Source of the DNA: Oscillospiraceae bacterium Zagget6
GTDB taxonomy: Bacteria; Bacillota; Clostridia; Oscillospirales; Oscillospiraceae
Direction: 5' to 3'
NCBI GenBank assembly: GCA_001941075.1
Contig: MSHH01000075.1
Coordinates: 1-64,000, forward strand
Length of the DNA stretch: 64,000 nucleotides
The notes under the pieces are model-generated. The model was not told the DNA's origin, made no database searches, and was given only the letters and a program-made list of their open reading frames with translations. The translations under genes and the position numbers were made by a program. Numbering within the stretch: the stretch's first letter is position 1; every line of letters starts with the position of its first letter. Below, piece after piece: positions 7,757-16,276 of the stretch.

Positions 7757-8683
7757 ATGTCTTTTGACCGTTTGCAGCAAGCCATTATCCGCACCAAAAA
7801 CCCCACTGTGGCCGGGCTGGACGCCCGGCTGGAGTACGTTCCCCAGCTCATGATCGACCGTGCCATCGCCCAGTACGGCGAGACCCGGAAGGCTGCGGCA
7901 GAGGCCATTTTCGCCTTCAACTGCGGCCTTATCGACACGCTGTGCGACATCGTCCCCGCCGTAAAGCCCCAGGCTGCCTATTATGAGCTGCTGGGCTGGG
8001 AGGGCATGGAGATGCTGGAGCGCACCATCCGCTACGCCAGAGAGAAGGGGATGTACGTCATCGCAGACGTGAAGCGGGGCGACATCGGAGCCACCGCCTC
8101 CGCCTACGCTGAGGGCTGGCTGGGCAAAACCGTAGTGGGCGGCGCGCAGCTGCCCTGTTTCGACGCGGACTGTGTCACCGTCAACGGTTACATGGGCGCG
8201 GACGCGGTGAACCCCTTCCTGAAAATCGCCAACCAGGAGGACAAGGCCCTCTTTGTGCTGGTGCGGACCTCTAACCCCTCTGCCGTAGATTTACAGGACC
8301 TGACCATTGGTGAGCAGAAAATCTACGATGTCATGGGCGCTCTCGCCGCCAAGTGGGGCGAGGGCTATCTGGACCGCTACGGCTACAACCGTGTGGGCGC
8401 TGTGGTCGGGGCCACCTGGCCGGAGCAGCTAGCTCAGCTGCGGAAGGCGTTGCCCCACACCTTCCTGCTGGTCCCCGGCTACGGCGCCCAGGGCGGCACC
8501 GCCGAGGATGTGCGCTTTGCCTTCGATGAAAAGGGCCACGGTGCCATCGTCAACTCCTCCCGGGGCATTATGTGCGCCTGGAAAAAGACGGGCAACGCTG
8601 GTGCGGACTACCAGGACGCGGCCCGCGCCGCAGCGATTGAAATGCGGAACGCAATCACCGCCATTACCCCGATTTTGGACTAA
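7757..8683 (+). CDS. pyrF: Orotidine-5'-phosphate decarboxylase (long, class 2)
   Basis: A 308-residue OMP decarboxylase that makes UMP. The catalytic motif VIADVKRGDIGATASAYAE (about residues 101-119) has the Asp-Lys-Asp charge network. The enzyme belongs to the longer PyrF_2 group, common in Clostridia, rather than the 240-residue group. VLVRTSNPSA and VGAVVGATWPEQL form later barrel strands, and a GAQGG near residue 245 fits the phosphate-binding loop. AGGGAGAGG precedes the ATG. It is second in the pyr operon, 36 bases after pyrC. Confidence 0.95.
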   Translation: MSFDRLQQAIIRTKNPTVAGLDARLEYVPQLMIDRAIAQYGETRKAAAEAIFAFNCGLIDTLCDIVPAVKPQAAYYELLGWEGMEMLERTIRYAREKGMYVIADVKRGDIGATASAYAEGWLGKTVVGGAQLPCFDADCVTVNGYMGADAVNPFLKIANQEDKALFVLVRTSNPSAVDLQDLTIGEQKIYDVMGALAAKWGEGYLDRYGYNRVGAVVGATWPEQLAQLRKALPHTFLLVPGYGAQGGTAEDVRFAFDEKGHGAIVNSSRGIMCAWKKTGNAGADYQDAARAAAIEMRNAITAITPILD

Positions 8684-8698
8684 AAGGAGCGGTCTTAT

Positions 8699-9454
8699 AT
8701 GCCTCTACAAGCTCTGTGTCGAATTCTCCGGGCCGACCGGTTGACCTCGGACACCTTCTCCTTCCTGCTGGATGCGGGAGAGATGGCCCGGTCTGCCCAG
8801 CCCGGCCAGTTCGTCAACATCGCCTGCGGCGAGGGCCATCTGCTCCGCCGCCCCATCTCCATCTGTGACGCGGAGGGCGATACCCTCCGGGTGGTGTTCC
8901 AGGTCCGGGGAGAAGGCACCGCCTGGCTTGCCCAACAGCCGGAAGGAACAACGCTGGACGTGCTGGGTCCCCTGGGCCACGGCTTTGCCTACCCCGAAAC
9001 CGGAAAGGTGCTGGTGGTGGGCGGCGGCATCGGCGTTCCCCCTATGCTCTACGCGGCGAAAGCCGCGCCCGGCGGCGCGGTGGCGGCGCTGGGGTTCCGC
9101 AACCAACAGGCCGTCATTCTGCTGGAGGACTTTCAACAGGCCGGCTGCCCGGTTAAGGTGGCCAGCGACGACGGCTCCGTGGGCTACCACGGCTTTGTGG
9201 ACGCCTTGGTGCGGCAGTATCTGGAGGAAGATAAAACCATCAGCGCGGTTTTCGCCTGCGGCCCCAAACCCATGCTGAAAAATGTTTACAAGGCGGCGCA
9301 GGACTTCGGCGTACCCTGTCAGGTCTCCATGGAGGAGCGGATGGGCTGCGGCGTGGGAGCCTGCCTGGTGTGCGCCTGCTCGGTGGGCGGCAGCTATAAG
9401 CACGTCTGCAAAGACGGACCGGTATTCCCCGCAGAGGAGGTGGACTGGGCATGA
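8699..9454 (+). CDS. pyrK: Dihydroorotate dehydrogenase B, electron-transfer subunit
   Basis: A 251-residue FAD/[2Fe-2S] protein that passes electrons from dihydroorotate oxidation by PyrD to NAD+. The ferredoxin-reductase FAD motif is RRPISICDAEGD (about residues 49-60), the nucleotide motif is VVGGGIGVPPM, and the C-terminal iron-sulfur ligands lie in MEERMGCGVGACLVCACS. The start is the ATG at 8699 with AAAGGAG upstream. Its stop overlaps pyrD by 4 bases (ATGA), as expected for subunits of one complex. Confidence 0.95.
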   Translation: MPLQALCRILRADRLTSDTFSFLLDAGEMARSAQPGQFVNIACGEGHLLRRPISICDAEGDTLRVVFQVRGEGTAWLAQQPEGTTLDVLGPLGHGFAYPETGKVLVVGGGIGVPPMLYAAKAAPGGAVAALGFRNQQAVILLEDFQQAGCPVKVASDDGSVGYHGFVDALVRQYLEEDKTISAVFACGPKPMLKNVYKAAQDFGVPCQVSMEERMGCGVGACLVCACSVGGSYKHVCKDGPVFPAEEVDWA

Positions 9455-10380
9455 GCGTCATCAACGGCGTAGAGATGGGAGTCACTCTGGCTGGGATGCC
9501 CATGAAGAACCCCATTGTGGTGGCCTCCGGCACCTTCGGTTTTGGCCGGGAGTACGGCCAGTTTTATGACATCAGCGAGTTGGGCGGTATCTGCTGCAAG
9601 GGCCTGACCCTCCACCCCAGAGAGGGCAATCCCCCGCCCCGCATTGCGGAGACCCCCATGGGCATTTTGAACTCTGTGGGACTGCAAAACCCCGGCGTAG
9701 ACCACTTCATCGCGGAGGAACTGCCCTACTTGCGGCAACACGACCTGAAAGTCATCGCCAACATCTCCGGCAACACGCCGGAGGAGTACGGCGTTATGTG
9801 CGAAAAGCTCTCCGGCGCGGGCGTGGACATGATCGAGGTCAACGTTTCCTGCCCCAACGTGAAGTGCGGCGGTTTGCAGTACGGCACCGTCCCGGAGATG
9901 ACCGCCGAGGTGACGGAGTGCGCCAAAAAACACGCCGGAAACGTGCCTGTCATGGTCAAGCTCTCCCCCAACGTCACCGACATCACCGCCATCGCCAAAG
10001 CGGTGGAGAACGCGGGGGCGGACGCCGTCTCCCTCATCAACACCATTCGGGGAATGCGCATTGACGTAAAGACCCGCCGCCCGGTGCTGCACATGAACAC
10101 CGGCGGTCTGTCCGGCCCGGCCGTGCTGCCGGTGGCGGTGCGGATGGTGTGGGAAGTCGCCAACGCGGTAAACATCCCCATACTGGGCATGGGCGGCGTG
10201 GCCAAAGGCGAAGATGCGGCCCAGATGCTGCTGGCGGGAGCCACCGCCGTGGCGGTGGGAACGGCCTGCTTTGCCGACCCCTACGCCCCTTTGAAGGTGC
10301 GGGACGACCTGGCGGCCCTGGCCGCAGAGCAGGGGCTGCAATCTGTCAGCGAACTGACCGGCGGCGTTAAACCCTGGTAA
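9451..10380 (+). CDS. pyrD: Dihydroorotate dehydrogenase B, catalytic subunit
   Basis: A 309-residue FMN barrel of the class 1B type, which works with PyrK. It oxidises dihydroorotate to orotate. Visible blocks are KNPIVVASGTFGFG, KGLTLHPREGNPPPR, VNVSCPNVKCGG, MVKLSPNVTDI, NTIRGMRID and the FMN phosphate loop GMGGVAKGEDAAQMLLAGA with AVGTA. It ends the operon. The following 260 bases hold only dispersed repeats and no clear terminator. Confidence 0.96.
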   Translation: MSVINGVEMGVTLAGMPMKNPIVVASGTFGFGREYGQFYDISELGGICCKGLTLHPREGNPPPRIAETPMGILNSVGLQNPGVDHFIAEELPYLRQHDLKVIANISGNTPEEYGVMCEKLSGAGVDMIEVNVSCPNVKCGGLQYGTVPEMTAEVTECAKKHAGNVPVMVKLSPNVTDITAIAKAVENAGADAVSLINTIRGMRIDVKTRRPVLHMNTGGLSGPAVLPVAVRMVWEVANAVNIPILGMGGVAKGEDAAQMLLAGATAVAVGTACFADPYAPLKVRDDLAALAAEQGLQSVSELTGGVKPW

Positions 10381-10393
10381 ATCGTTTTTTGCC

Positions 10394-10528
10394 TGTAGGG
10401 GCGGCCCGTGGCCGCCTCAGCAAAAAATATATATGGTTATTCCATTCTCTCTGTGATGTGCCCGAAACCCCTCCGCCACCGCCTAAAGGCGGCGGCCCTC
10501 CTCCCCTTTCAGGGGAGGCAAGAGGGGT
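10394..10528. repeat. GC-rich palindromic intergenic repeats
   Basis: Two units: TGTAGGGGCGGCCCGTGGCC (10394-10413, extending to CGCC), and a block at 10468-10528 with the nested palindromes CCGCC..GGCGG and CCCCTTTCAGGGG. From memory, both resemble short interspersed repeats common between genes in Oscillospiraceae genomes. They fill most of the 10381-10640 gap. No gene or convincing promoter was seen there. Confidence 0.55.
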
Positions 10529-10640
10529 AATGCTTGTCGTTAGGCACCGCTTTTGTCCGACAGAGGCGGGATTTTCACTATTTAACACTAATTTCCGTGT
10601 CTCTCTGCGGATACCATAGAGAAAGCGAGCGAACGCTGCA

Positions 10641-11807
10641 ATGACGCGACTGTATTTGATTCGCCACGCCCAGGCGGAGGGCAACCTGTACCGCCGGATG
10701 CACGGCTGGTACGACTCCCTCATTACCGACACCGGATACCGGCAGATCGCAGCCTTGACGGGCCGCTTTGACGGGGTGCCCATCGACGCGGTGTATTCCA
10801 GTCCCCTGACCCGGTGCAAAACCACCGCCAGGGCCATTTATGTGCCGCACCATCTGCCGCTGCAAATCGAGCCGGGGCTGATTGAAATTGGCGTCGGCGT
10901 GTGGGAAGATCTGCCCTTTGGGGATGTGCAGGTACACGACCCGGAGCGGATGCGGCTCTTTGGGGAGGTCTCCCCCACCTACTCTGTGGAGGGCGGCGAG
11001 ACCTACCAGCAGGTGCAGGAGCGAATGGTGGAGGCGATTTACAAAATCGCCGACGCCAACCCCGGCAAAACCGTGGCCTGCTTCTCCCACGGCATGGTGA
11101 TTCGGACGGCGCTGTCCTGGTTCCGGGGCTACGGTCTGGATGGCATCGGAAAGGTCCCCCACAGCGACAACACCGGCGTGGCCTGCATCGAGGTGGAGGG
11201 CCGCGACGTGCGGGTGCTGTTCGAGGCGGACAACTCCCACCTGCCGCTGGAAATCTCCACCATGATAAAGCAGCGCGGCCCCGGCGAGGAGCGCACTGTC
11301 TTTGCCATGGGCAACGCCAACCTGTGGTTCCGCCCCTGGCGGCCCTACGAGGAAAAGGAGCTGTACTTCCGCTATCGCCATGAGGCGTGGGTGGACATCC
11401 ACGGGCGGGAAGCGTTCTTCGACGGGGAGGCGTTCTATCAGGCAGCCCTCTGCGCCAGCCTGAACGAACCCAAGTCGGTGATGGTGGCCTGTCTGGGTGA
11501 CGAAATCGTGGGCATGATTCAGATGAACCTGGAGCGGGACGCGGAAAGCGGCGTCTGCTTCGTCCCCTTCGTCTACATGAACCCCGCTTACCGCCACAAG
11601 GGGTTGGGCGTTCAGCTCATCGGACAGGCAGTGTCCACCGCACGTCCCCTGGGCCGGGACAAGCTGCGGCTCCGCTGCGCCCCCACTAACCAAATCGCCA
11701 AGCGGTTTTACACCCGCAACGGTTTCCTGAAAATCGGCATGGCCCAGGACAGCCAGGTGCCCCTGGAGCTGCTGGAAAAGGACATCGGGTATCCCAAAGA
11801 GGATTAA
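10641..11807 (+). CDS. Histidine phosphatase-GNAT acetyltransferase fusion
   Basis: A 388-residue two-domain protein. Residues 1 to about 190 are a histidine (phosphoglycerate mutase-type) phosphatase: LYLIRHAQAEGNLYRR carries the phospho-accepting His, YSSPLTRCKTTA the Arg, and VACFSHGMVIRT the second His. After a linker, residues about 240-385 form a GNAT domain, with VGMIQMNLERD, a core strand CFVPFVYMNPAYRHKGLG (acetyl-CoA loop) and FYTRNGFLKIG. I infer coupled phosphatase and acetyltransferase activities; substrates are unknown. The ATG has only a weak upstream site. Its fusion partners are usually separate genes. Confidence 0.88.
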   Translation: MTRLYLIRHAQAEGNLYRRMHGWYDSLITDTGYRQIAALTGRFDGVPIDAVYSSPLTRCKTTARAIYVPHHLPLQIEPGLIEIGVGVWEDLPFGDVQVHDPERMRLFGEVSPTYSVEGGETYQQVQERMVEAIYKIADANPGKTVACFSHGMVIRTALSWFRGYGLDGIGKVPHSDNTGVACIEVEGRDVRVLFEADNSHLPLEISTMIKQRGPGEERTVFAMGNANLWFRPWRPYEEKELYFRYRHEAWVDIHGREAFFDGEAFYQAALCASLNEPKSVMVACLGDEIVGMIQMNLERDAESGVCFVPFVYMNPAYRHKGLGVQLIGQAVSTARPLGRDKLRLRCAPTNQIAKRFYTRNGFLKIGMAQDSQVPLELLEKDIGYPKED

Positions 11808-11836
11808 TGTTACATCAGACGCTCGCATTCGGGCCG

Positions 11837-11864
11837 AAAAGCGCGGATTCGAGCGCCGCTTTTT
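11837..11864 (+). terminator. Possible intrinsic terminator
   Basis: AAAAGCG pairs with CGCTTTT and ends in a T-run, 30 bases after the fusion gene. The stem is short, so the call is moderate. Confidence 0.5.
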
Positions 11865-11924
11865 GTCCCTTCGCTTGCCTCTCCCCTCCCCTATTCTATT
11901 GATTTGAAAAAGGTGATTCCCAAG

Positions 11925-12788
11925 ATGGATCTCTGTGATTTGCACGAAATCAAACCCCTGCTGACCCGATACGGCTTCCACTTCTCCAAGTCTATGGGGC
12001 AGAACTTCCTCATCGACGGCAGCGTTCCCCAGGCCATTGCCGAGGCGTCGGGTGCGGATGAAACCACCGCCGTGCTGGAAATCGGGCCGGGTATCGGCCC
12101 TCTGACCGTCCAGCTGGCCCAACGAGCGGGCAAAGTGGCGGCGGTAGAGCTGGACACCGCGCTGCTGCCGGTGCTGGCGGAAACGCTGGCTAACTGTCCC
12201 AACGTGACGGTCATTCCCGGCAACATCATGAAGCTGGATTTAGATGCCCTGCTGGAGGACCATTGCGGCGGGCTGACCCCTATCGTCTGCGCCAATCTGC
12301 CCTATAACATCACCACGCCGGTGCTGACCCGGCTGCTGGAGATCCGCCGCTTCGCCTCCGTCACGGTGATGATCCAGCGGGAGGTAGCAAAGCGCATTTG
12401 CGCCCGGCCCAATACCAGCGATTATGGCGCGTTCACGTTGCTGTGCCAATACTACGCGGACTGCGAACTGCTGTTCGAGGTGCCGCCTCACTGCTTTTAT
12501 CCTGCGCCCAAGGTCACCTCGGCGGTGGTGCGAATGACCATGCGCACCGCGCCCCCGGCAGCGGTGGACAGCGAGGCGCGGTTCTTTCAGGTGGTACGGG
12601 CGGCCTTCCTCCAGCGGCGGAAAAAGCTGCTGAACGGTCTTTCCTCTGCGTTTTCCAATCAGCTGACGAAAGAGCAACTGCGGGAGGCTCTGACCGCCTG
12701 CGGTCTGGAGGAGAACACCCGCGGGGAACAGCTGAGTTTGGAGCAGTTCGCCGCTCTGTCCAACGTGATTGGGGAACTGTTAGACTAG
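11925..12788 (+). CDS. rsmA: 16S rRNA (adenine1518-N6/adenine1519-N6) dimethyltransferase
   Basis: A 287-residue KsgA/RsmA enzyme that dimethylates two adenines in the 3' hairpin of 16S rRNA. The N-terminal FHFSKSMGQNFLID is diagnostic. Motif I is VLEIGPGIGPLT, motif II carries AVELD, and the catalytic motif IV is CANLPYNITTPVL. FYPAPKVTSAVVRM follows, as does a C-terminal helical domain with FLQRRKKLLNGL. I chose the ATG at 11925, which has AAGGTGA 8 bases upstream, over a TTG at 11904. Confidence 0.96.
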   Translation: MDLCDLHEIKPLLTRYGFHFSKSMGQNFLIDGSVPQAIAEASGADETTAVLEIGPGIGPLTVQLAQRAGKVAAVELDTALLPVLAETLANCPNVTVIPGNIMKLDLDALLEDHCGGLTPIVCANLPYNITTPVLTRLLEIRRFASVTVMIQREVAKRICARPNTSDYGAFTLLCQYYADCELLFEVPPHCFYPAPKVTSAVVRMTMRTAPPAAVDSEARFFQVVRAAFLQRRKKLLNGLSSAFSNQLTKEQLREALTACGLEENTRGEQLSLEQFAALSNVIGELLD

Positions 12789-12853
12789 GGATCGGTCCCA
12801 CCTCTCCCCGATTGGCATAGACTGAGGTATTCTAAATGTGGGAGGCCCTGTCT

Positions 12854-13600
12854 ATGCCTTTTGTCTATCTGTCCCCCTCCTCCCAGGAGTTCAACCCCTA
12901 TGTGGGCGGCGGAAACGAAGAACTGTACATGAACCTGATTGCCGACCAGCTGGAGCGGTGGTTTCGCGCCTGCGGCATCTCCTTTGTGCGAAATACCACA
13001 GATATGACCGCCGCCCAGTCCATCGAGGCGTCCAACGCCGGACAGTTTTCCCTGCACCTGGCGCTACATAGCAACGCCGCGCCGGAGGCCCTTTCCGGCG
13101 TCCTCCAGGGGACCGACGTGTACTATTCCCCCAGCTCCGCCCACAGCCGCCGGGCCGCCGAGCTGATTGTTGCCCGACTGCGCACCATTTACCCCCAGCC
13201 GGAGAAGGTGCGCGCCCTGCCCACCACTTCCATCGGGGAAGTGGCAAAGGTCGCGGCCCCCGCCGTTCTGGTGGAGCTGGCCTACCACGACAACCCGGAG
13301 GACGCCCAGTGGATTCGGGACAACGTGCCGGAAATTGCCAAAGCGCTGGCGGAGGCGGTGGCCCAGTATTTTTCCCTGCCCTTTCTGTCCCTCCAATCGC
13401 CCCAAGTGGGCTATGTGGACCTGAACTGGGGCAGTTTGAACGTCCGCGCCGCGCCGGACACCTCCAGCGAGGTGGTGGTGTCCCTCCAGGACGGCGCCCG
13501 GCTCACCGTCTGGAACCGCTACCAAAACTGGTTCGTAGTTGAATGGAACGGCATGTCCGGTTTCGCCTTGCAACAGTTCATCACGCTGGAAAACGAATAA
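12854..13600 (+). CDS. N-acetylmuramoyl-L-alanine amidase with SH3-like domain
   Basis: A 248-residue protein that should cut the lactyl-peptide bond of peptidoglycan. Residues 1 to about 175 are Amidase_3 (CwlC-like): YLSPSSQEFNPYVGGGNEE supplies a metal Glu, LHLALHSNAAP the His, and AVLVELAYHDNPEDA the catalytic Glu. Residues about 185-248 form a bacterial SH3 domain (GSLNVRAAPDTSSEV, WFVVEWNGMSGF) for wall binding. No signal peptide is visible, which fits mother-cell-lysis or spore-cortex amidases of the CwlC type. GGGAGG lies 8 bases before the ATG at 12854. Confidence 0.87.
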   Translation: MPFVYLSPSSQEFNPYVGGGNEELYMNLIADQLERWFRACGISFVRNTTDMTAAQSIEASNAGQFSLHLALHSNAAPEALSGVLQGTDVYYSPSSAHSRRAAELIVARLRTIYPQPEKVRALPTTSIGEVAKVAAPAVLVELAYHDNPEDAQWIRDNVPEIAKALAEAVAQYFSLPFLSLQSPQVGYVDLNWGSLNVRAAPDTSSEVVVSLQDGARLTVWNRYQNWFVVEWNGMSGFALQQFITLENE

Positions 13601-13663
13601 ACAGCGTCCATTTTGTTTACCATATCCATGCGCCGGAAACGGCGCGGAATGGGAGACAAAACC

Positions 13664-13843
13664 GTGAAAAAACAGAACTATCGCAATTTGAACCACCTGC
13701 TCCACTGCGACCGGGACGCGGAGTGCTACTTCACCGTCCTGCCCGACCCGGTGCGGGAGCGGGTGATTCAGTGCGGCGATTCCATTCGGAACCTGGCCGC
13801 GCTGCGGGAGTATTCCGAGAACGTCCTGCGGGAGCTGTACTGA
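13664..13843 (+). CDS. Small conserved-looking hypothetical protein
   Basis: About 59 residues: KKQNYRNLNHLLHCDRD, AECYFTVLPDPVRERV, then IRNLAALREYSENVL. It is helical and charged, with two Cys, and has no known motif I can name. The GTG at 13664 has GGGAG 8 bases upstream; ATG 13649 and an earlier ATG at 13613 are alternatives without a site. It ends 8 bases before a strong terminator. Confidence 0.55.
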   Translation: MKKQNYRNLNHLLHCDRDAECYFTVLPDPVRERVIQCGDSIRNLAALREYSENVLRELY

Positions 13844-13851
13844 GGACGCAG

Positions 13852-13891
13852 AAAGGCGGAGCCTGCGGTGATACCGTGGACTCCGCCTTTT
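13852..13891. terminator. Bidirectional terminator between convergent genes
   Basis: AAAGGCGGAG (13852-13861) pairs perfectly with CTCCGCCTTT (13881-13890), with A- and T-rich flanks on both strands. It separates the small protein from the minus-strand STAND gene. Confidence 0.85.
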
Positions 13892-13902
13892 GTGTTTGGG
13901 GT

Positions 13903-16077
13903 TTATTGGCTGTTTAGCCAGGCCTCGAAGTCCTGGTCGCCGTGGTCGATGTGGGGGAAGCAGTCGCGGAGGTTTCTTATGGCTCGCTTTGTGTCCGGGT
14001 GTTCCGGGCTGAGTGTTTTCTGCCAAATCTTCCAGGCTTTTAGGAATAGTTTCACTGCTTCATCATATTTTTCCCGGTATTCATAGTCAGCGCCCAGGTT
14101 GTTGTAGCTGCTGGCCGTGAACTGGTGGTTCTCTCCCAGCACCCTGCGGTAGATGTTCAACGCTTTCCAGTAGCACTCCTCCGCCTGGTCGTACTTCCCC
14201 TGGACATCGTAGACAGCACCCAGGTTGTTGTAGCTACCGGCCGTGTCTGGGTGGTCCTCTCCCAGCACCTTTAACCGGGTGGCCAACGCTTTCCGGTAGC
14301 ACTCCTCCGCCTGGACGTATTTCCCTTGCTCTGCGTAGACGTTGCCCAGGTTGTTGTAGCTGCTGGCCGTGTCAGGGTGGTCCTCTCCCAGCGCCTTTAA
14401 CCGGATGTCCAACGCTTTTTGGTGACAGTTCTCCGCCTGAGCGTACTTCCCCTGCTGTCTGTAGACAGCGCCCAGGTTGTTGTAGCTGCTGGCCGTGTCA
14501 GGGTGGTCCTCTCCCAGCGCCTTTAACCGGATGTCCAACGCTTTTTGGTGACAGTTCTCCGCCTGAGCATACTTCCCCTGGTTCCCGTAGACAATGCCCA
14601 GGTTGTTGTAGCTTATGGCCATGTCCTGATGGTCCTCTCCCAGAACCCTGCGGAAGATGTCGAGCACTTTTTGATAGTATTCCTCCGCCTGGACGTACTT
14701 CCCTTGGGCATAGTAGACGTTACCAAGGTTGTTGTAAAACGCAGCCGTGCCCAGGTGTTCCTCCATCCTTTCCCCTATCTGCTCCAGCACTGCCTCGACG
14801 ATTCCCAGCTTGAACTGCACCGCCCGGTAGTCCTCGCCGTCCTGGAAATACGCCTCGAAGGTCACAAAATAGAGAAACCGCTCCACCGCCTCCACCGGCA
14901 CCGGGTCCAACAGGACAATTTCCCGGACCAGGGGGTGAACCTCGTACCCCTCCTCTGTCTGGGTCAGCCAGCCGGTGCGCACCAGCGCCGCCAGAGTATT
15001 TTCGCCGCAACCGATCCACTCCCGCACCGCAAAGGGCAGAGTGCGGCTGTCCGCCATCAGCGCCAGATTCTGCATGACGCGGGTCTGTTCCTCGTCCAGT
15101 TTGGCCAGGTCAAAGAGCTTTTTCAGGTGTTCCACCACGGTGCGTTCTGCCCGGTCATGGCCAGTGCGGAATGTCAGGCCGGGGAACCCGAAGCCCTCTG
15201 CCCGCAGCTTTTCCAGGTACTCCGCCAGGCCCATCCCCGCCGGGACGCCCTTGGCCAGCAGCTCCACCGCCAAGGTGTGGCAGCTGACCAACCGAACCAG
15301 CTCCCACACCACGGGCGCGTCCTGCTCCGAGAGGGGTCTCTCACAATAGGCACGGAACAGGGTCACACATTGGTCCTCGCTCAACTGGGGGATGGGAACG
15401 GGCCGATAGCCCTCCACCTGCTCCATCCGGGAGGTGACCACCAAGGTGATGTCATAGCCTGTCAGTTGGTCCAGCAGCGGGTCCGGCTGGTCCACGTTGT
15501 CCAGGAACAGCACGGTCTCCCCCGTTGCGCTTCGCAGAAGGCGCTTGATTTGCCGAAAGCGCTCGTTGTCGTCCGTTTTCTCCTGCGCTCCCGTGTCGAT
15601 GGCCGCCAGCAAGCTGGCCCGCAGGTCGCCGCTCTCCCGGCACTCCACCCAGCCGATTTGTTTGCACTGGTCTTTCAGCCGATGGTACAGCGCACGGGCC
15701 ACGGTGGTTTTTCCCACGCCGCCCGGTCCATAAAGGAAGAATTTATTGCATCCCGCTTTCTGAGACTCAGCGATTTTCTGGATTAGGTCTTCCATTAGCT
15801 CGTCCCGGCACAGTGGCTCGCCGTGATTAGGCGGCGGATCGGTCAACCATACCACAGGCTCTTGAACCGGTTTTTCGTCGTCTTTCTGTTCCGGTTTGGT
15901 CTTTTCGCCGCGCAGTTCTTTTATATATTTCTTATATAAAGCCATGATTACAAGCACGGCCAACGGTATTATAGCAACAATAAAAAACCCAATCACGATT
16001 TTGACGACAAACTGCCACTCATCCGGCACCATCTCTAAAACACCCTGAAAAATATCCCAAATATCTTTGGCGTCCAT
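13903..16077 (-). CDS. Membrane-anchored STAND (NB-ARC-like) ATPase with TPR array
   Basis: A 724-residue protein. Residues 21-48 form one transmembrane helix, followed by a Lys/Glu-rich linker. The NB-ARC-type ATPase has a P-loop YGPGGVGKTTVAR (116-128), Walker B ETVLFLDNVDQP (about 187-198) and the arginine strand LVVTSR. A winged-helix-like region (VREWIGCGENTLAALV) comes next, then about six kinesin-light-chain TPRs of 42 residues (YNNLGxVYxxQGKYxQAEExY...LGEDHPDTA). STAND proteins act as ligand-triggered switches, and TPRs usually sense the ligand. No separate effector domain is seen, so the membrane segment may be the output. I chose the ATG at 16077 (GGGGAGG upstream). Possible signalling or phage-defence role, unproven. 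Confidence 0.85.
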   Translation of the reverse strand: MDAKDIWDIFQGVLEMVPDEWQFVVKIVIGFFIVAIIPLAVLVIMALYKKYIKELRGEKTKPEQKDDEKPVQEPVVWLTDPPPNHGEPLCRDELMEDLIQKIAESQKAGCNKFFLYGPGGVGKTTVARALYHRLKDQCKQIGWVECRESGDLRASLLAAIDTGAQEKTDDNERFRQIKRLLRSATGETVLFLDNVDQPDPLLDQLTGYDITLVVTSRMEQVEGYRPVPIPQLSEDQCVTLFRAYCERPLSEQDAPVVWELVRLVSCHTLAVELLAKGVPAGMGLAEYLEKLRAEGFGFPGLTFRTGHDRAERTVVEHLKKLFDLAKLDEEQTRVMQNLALMADSRTLPFAVREWIGCGENTLAALVRTGWLTQTEEGYEVHPLVREIVLLDPVPVEAVERFLYFVTFEAYFQDGEDYRAVQFKLGIVEAVLEQIGERMEEHLGTAAFYNNLGNVYYAQGKYVQAEEYYQKVLDIFRRVLGEDHQDMAISYNNLGIVYGNQGKYAQAENCHQKALDIRLKALGEDHPDTASSYNNLGAVYRQQGKYAQAENCHQKALDIRLKALGEDHPDTASSYNNLGNVYAEQGKYVQAEECYRKALATRLKVLGEDHPDTAGSYNNLGAVYDVQGKYDQAEECYWKALNIYRRVLGENHQFTASSYNNLGADYEYREKYDEAVKLFLKAWKIWQKTLSPEHPDTKRAIRNLRDCFPHIDHGDQDFEAWLNSQ
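14060..14735 (-). repeat. 126-bp tandem repeats encoding TPRs
   Basis: Near-identical 126-base units (recurring CCCAGGTTGTTGTAGCT and TGGTCCTCTCCCAGC on the plus strand) encode successive 42-residue TPRs. The units at about 14350-14600 are almost identical, suggesting recent duplication or gene conversion. Repeat number may vary between strains. Confidence 0.85.
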
Positions 16078-16119
16078 GCTGATACCTCCCCACAAAGCAA
16101 AAATTTTGTCTCTGTCCAT

Positions 16120-16125
16120 AGTATA
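16120..16125 (-). promoter_or_regulatory. Extended -10 element for the STAND gene
   Basis: On the minus strand, ATATGGTATACT: an extended -10 (TGG-TATACT) about 43 bases before the ATG. It belongs to the ATGGTATAAT type that recurs in this window. Confidence 0.6.
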
Positions 16126-16242
16126 CCATATTTTCCACGCCGCGCAAGGCGAAAAAGGCAAAAACTGTCCGTTTCTGCCGAATCCAGTAACAGCGGACTA
16201 GAAACCACTAACCTGCGGATAAATCCCCGCCTTTCTTGGAAA

Positions 16243-16273
16243 GATACCCTTGACCAACAAACAGGAGGGTATC
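16243..16273 (+). promoter_or_regulatory. Hairpin or operator overlapping the rubrerythrin SD
   Basis: GATACCC (16243-16249) and GGGTATC (16267-16273) form a perfect 7-bp inverted repeat. The SD sequence AGGAGGG lies at its right arm, 4 bases before the ATG. It could mask translation or bind a regulator. Confidence 0.5.
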
Positions 16274-16276
16274 GCC

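Noticed and set aside
14060..14735. Regular DNA repeats that might be a CRISPR array
   Set aside because: The 126-base units are codons of tetratricopeptide repeats in one frame; there are no spacers and no cas genes.
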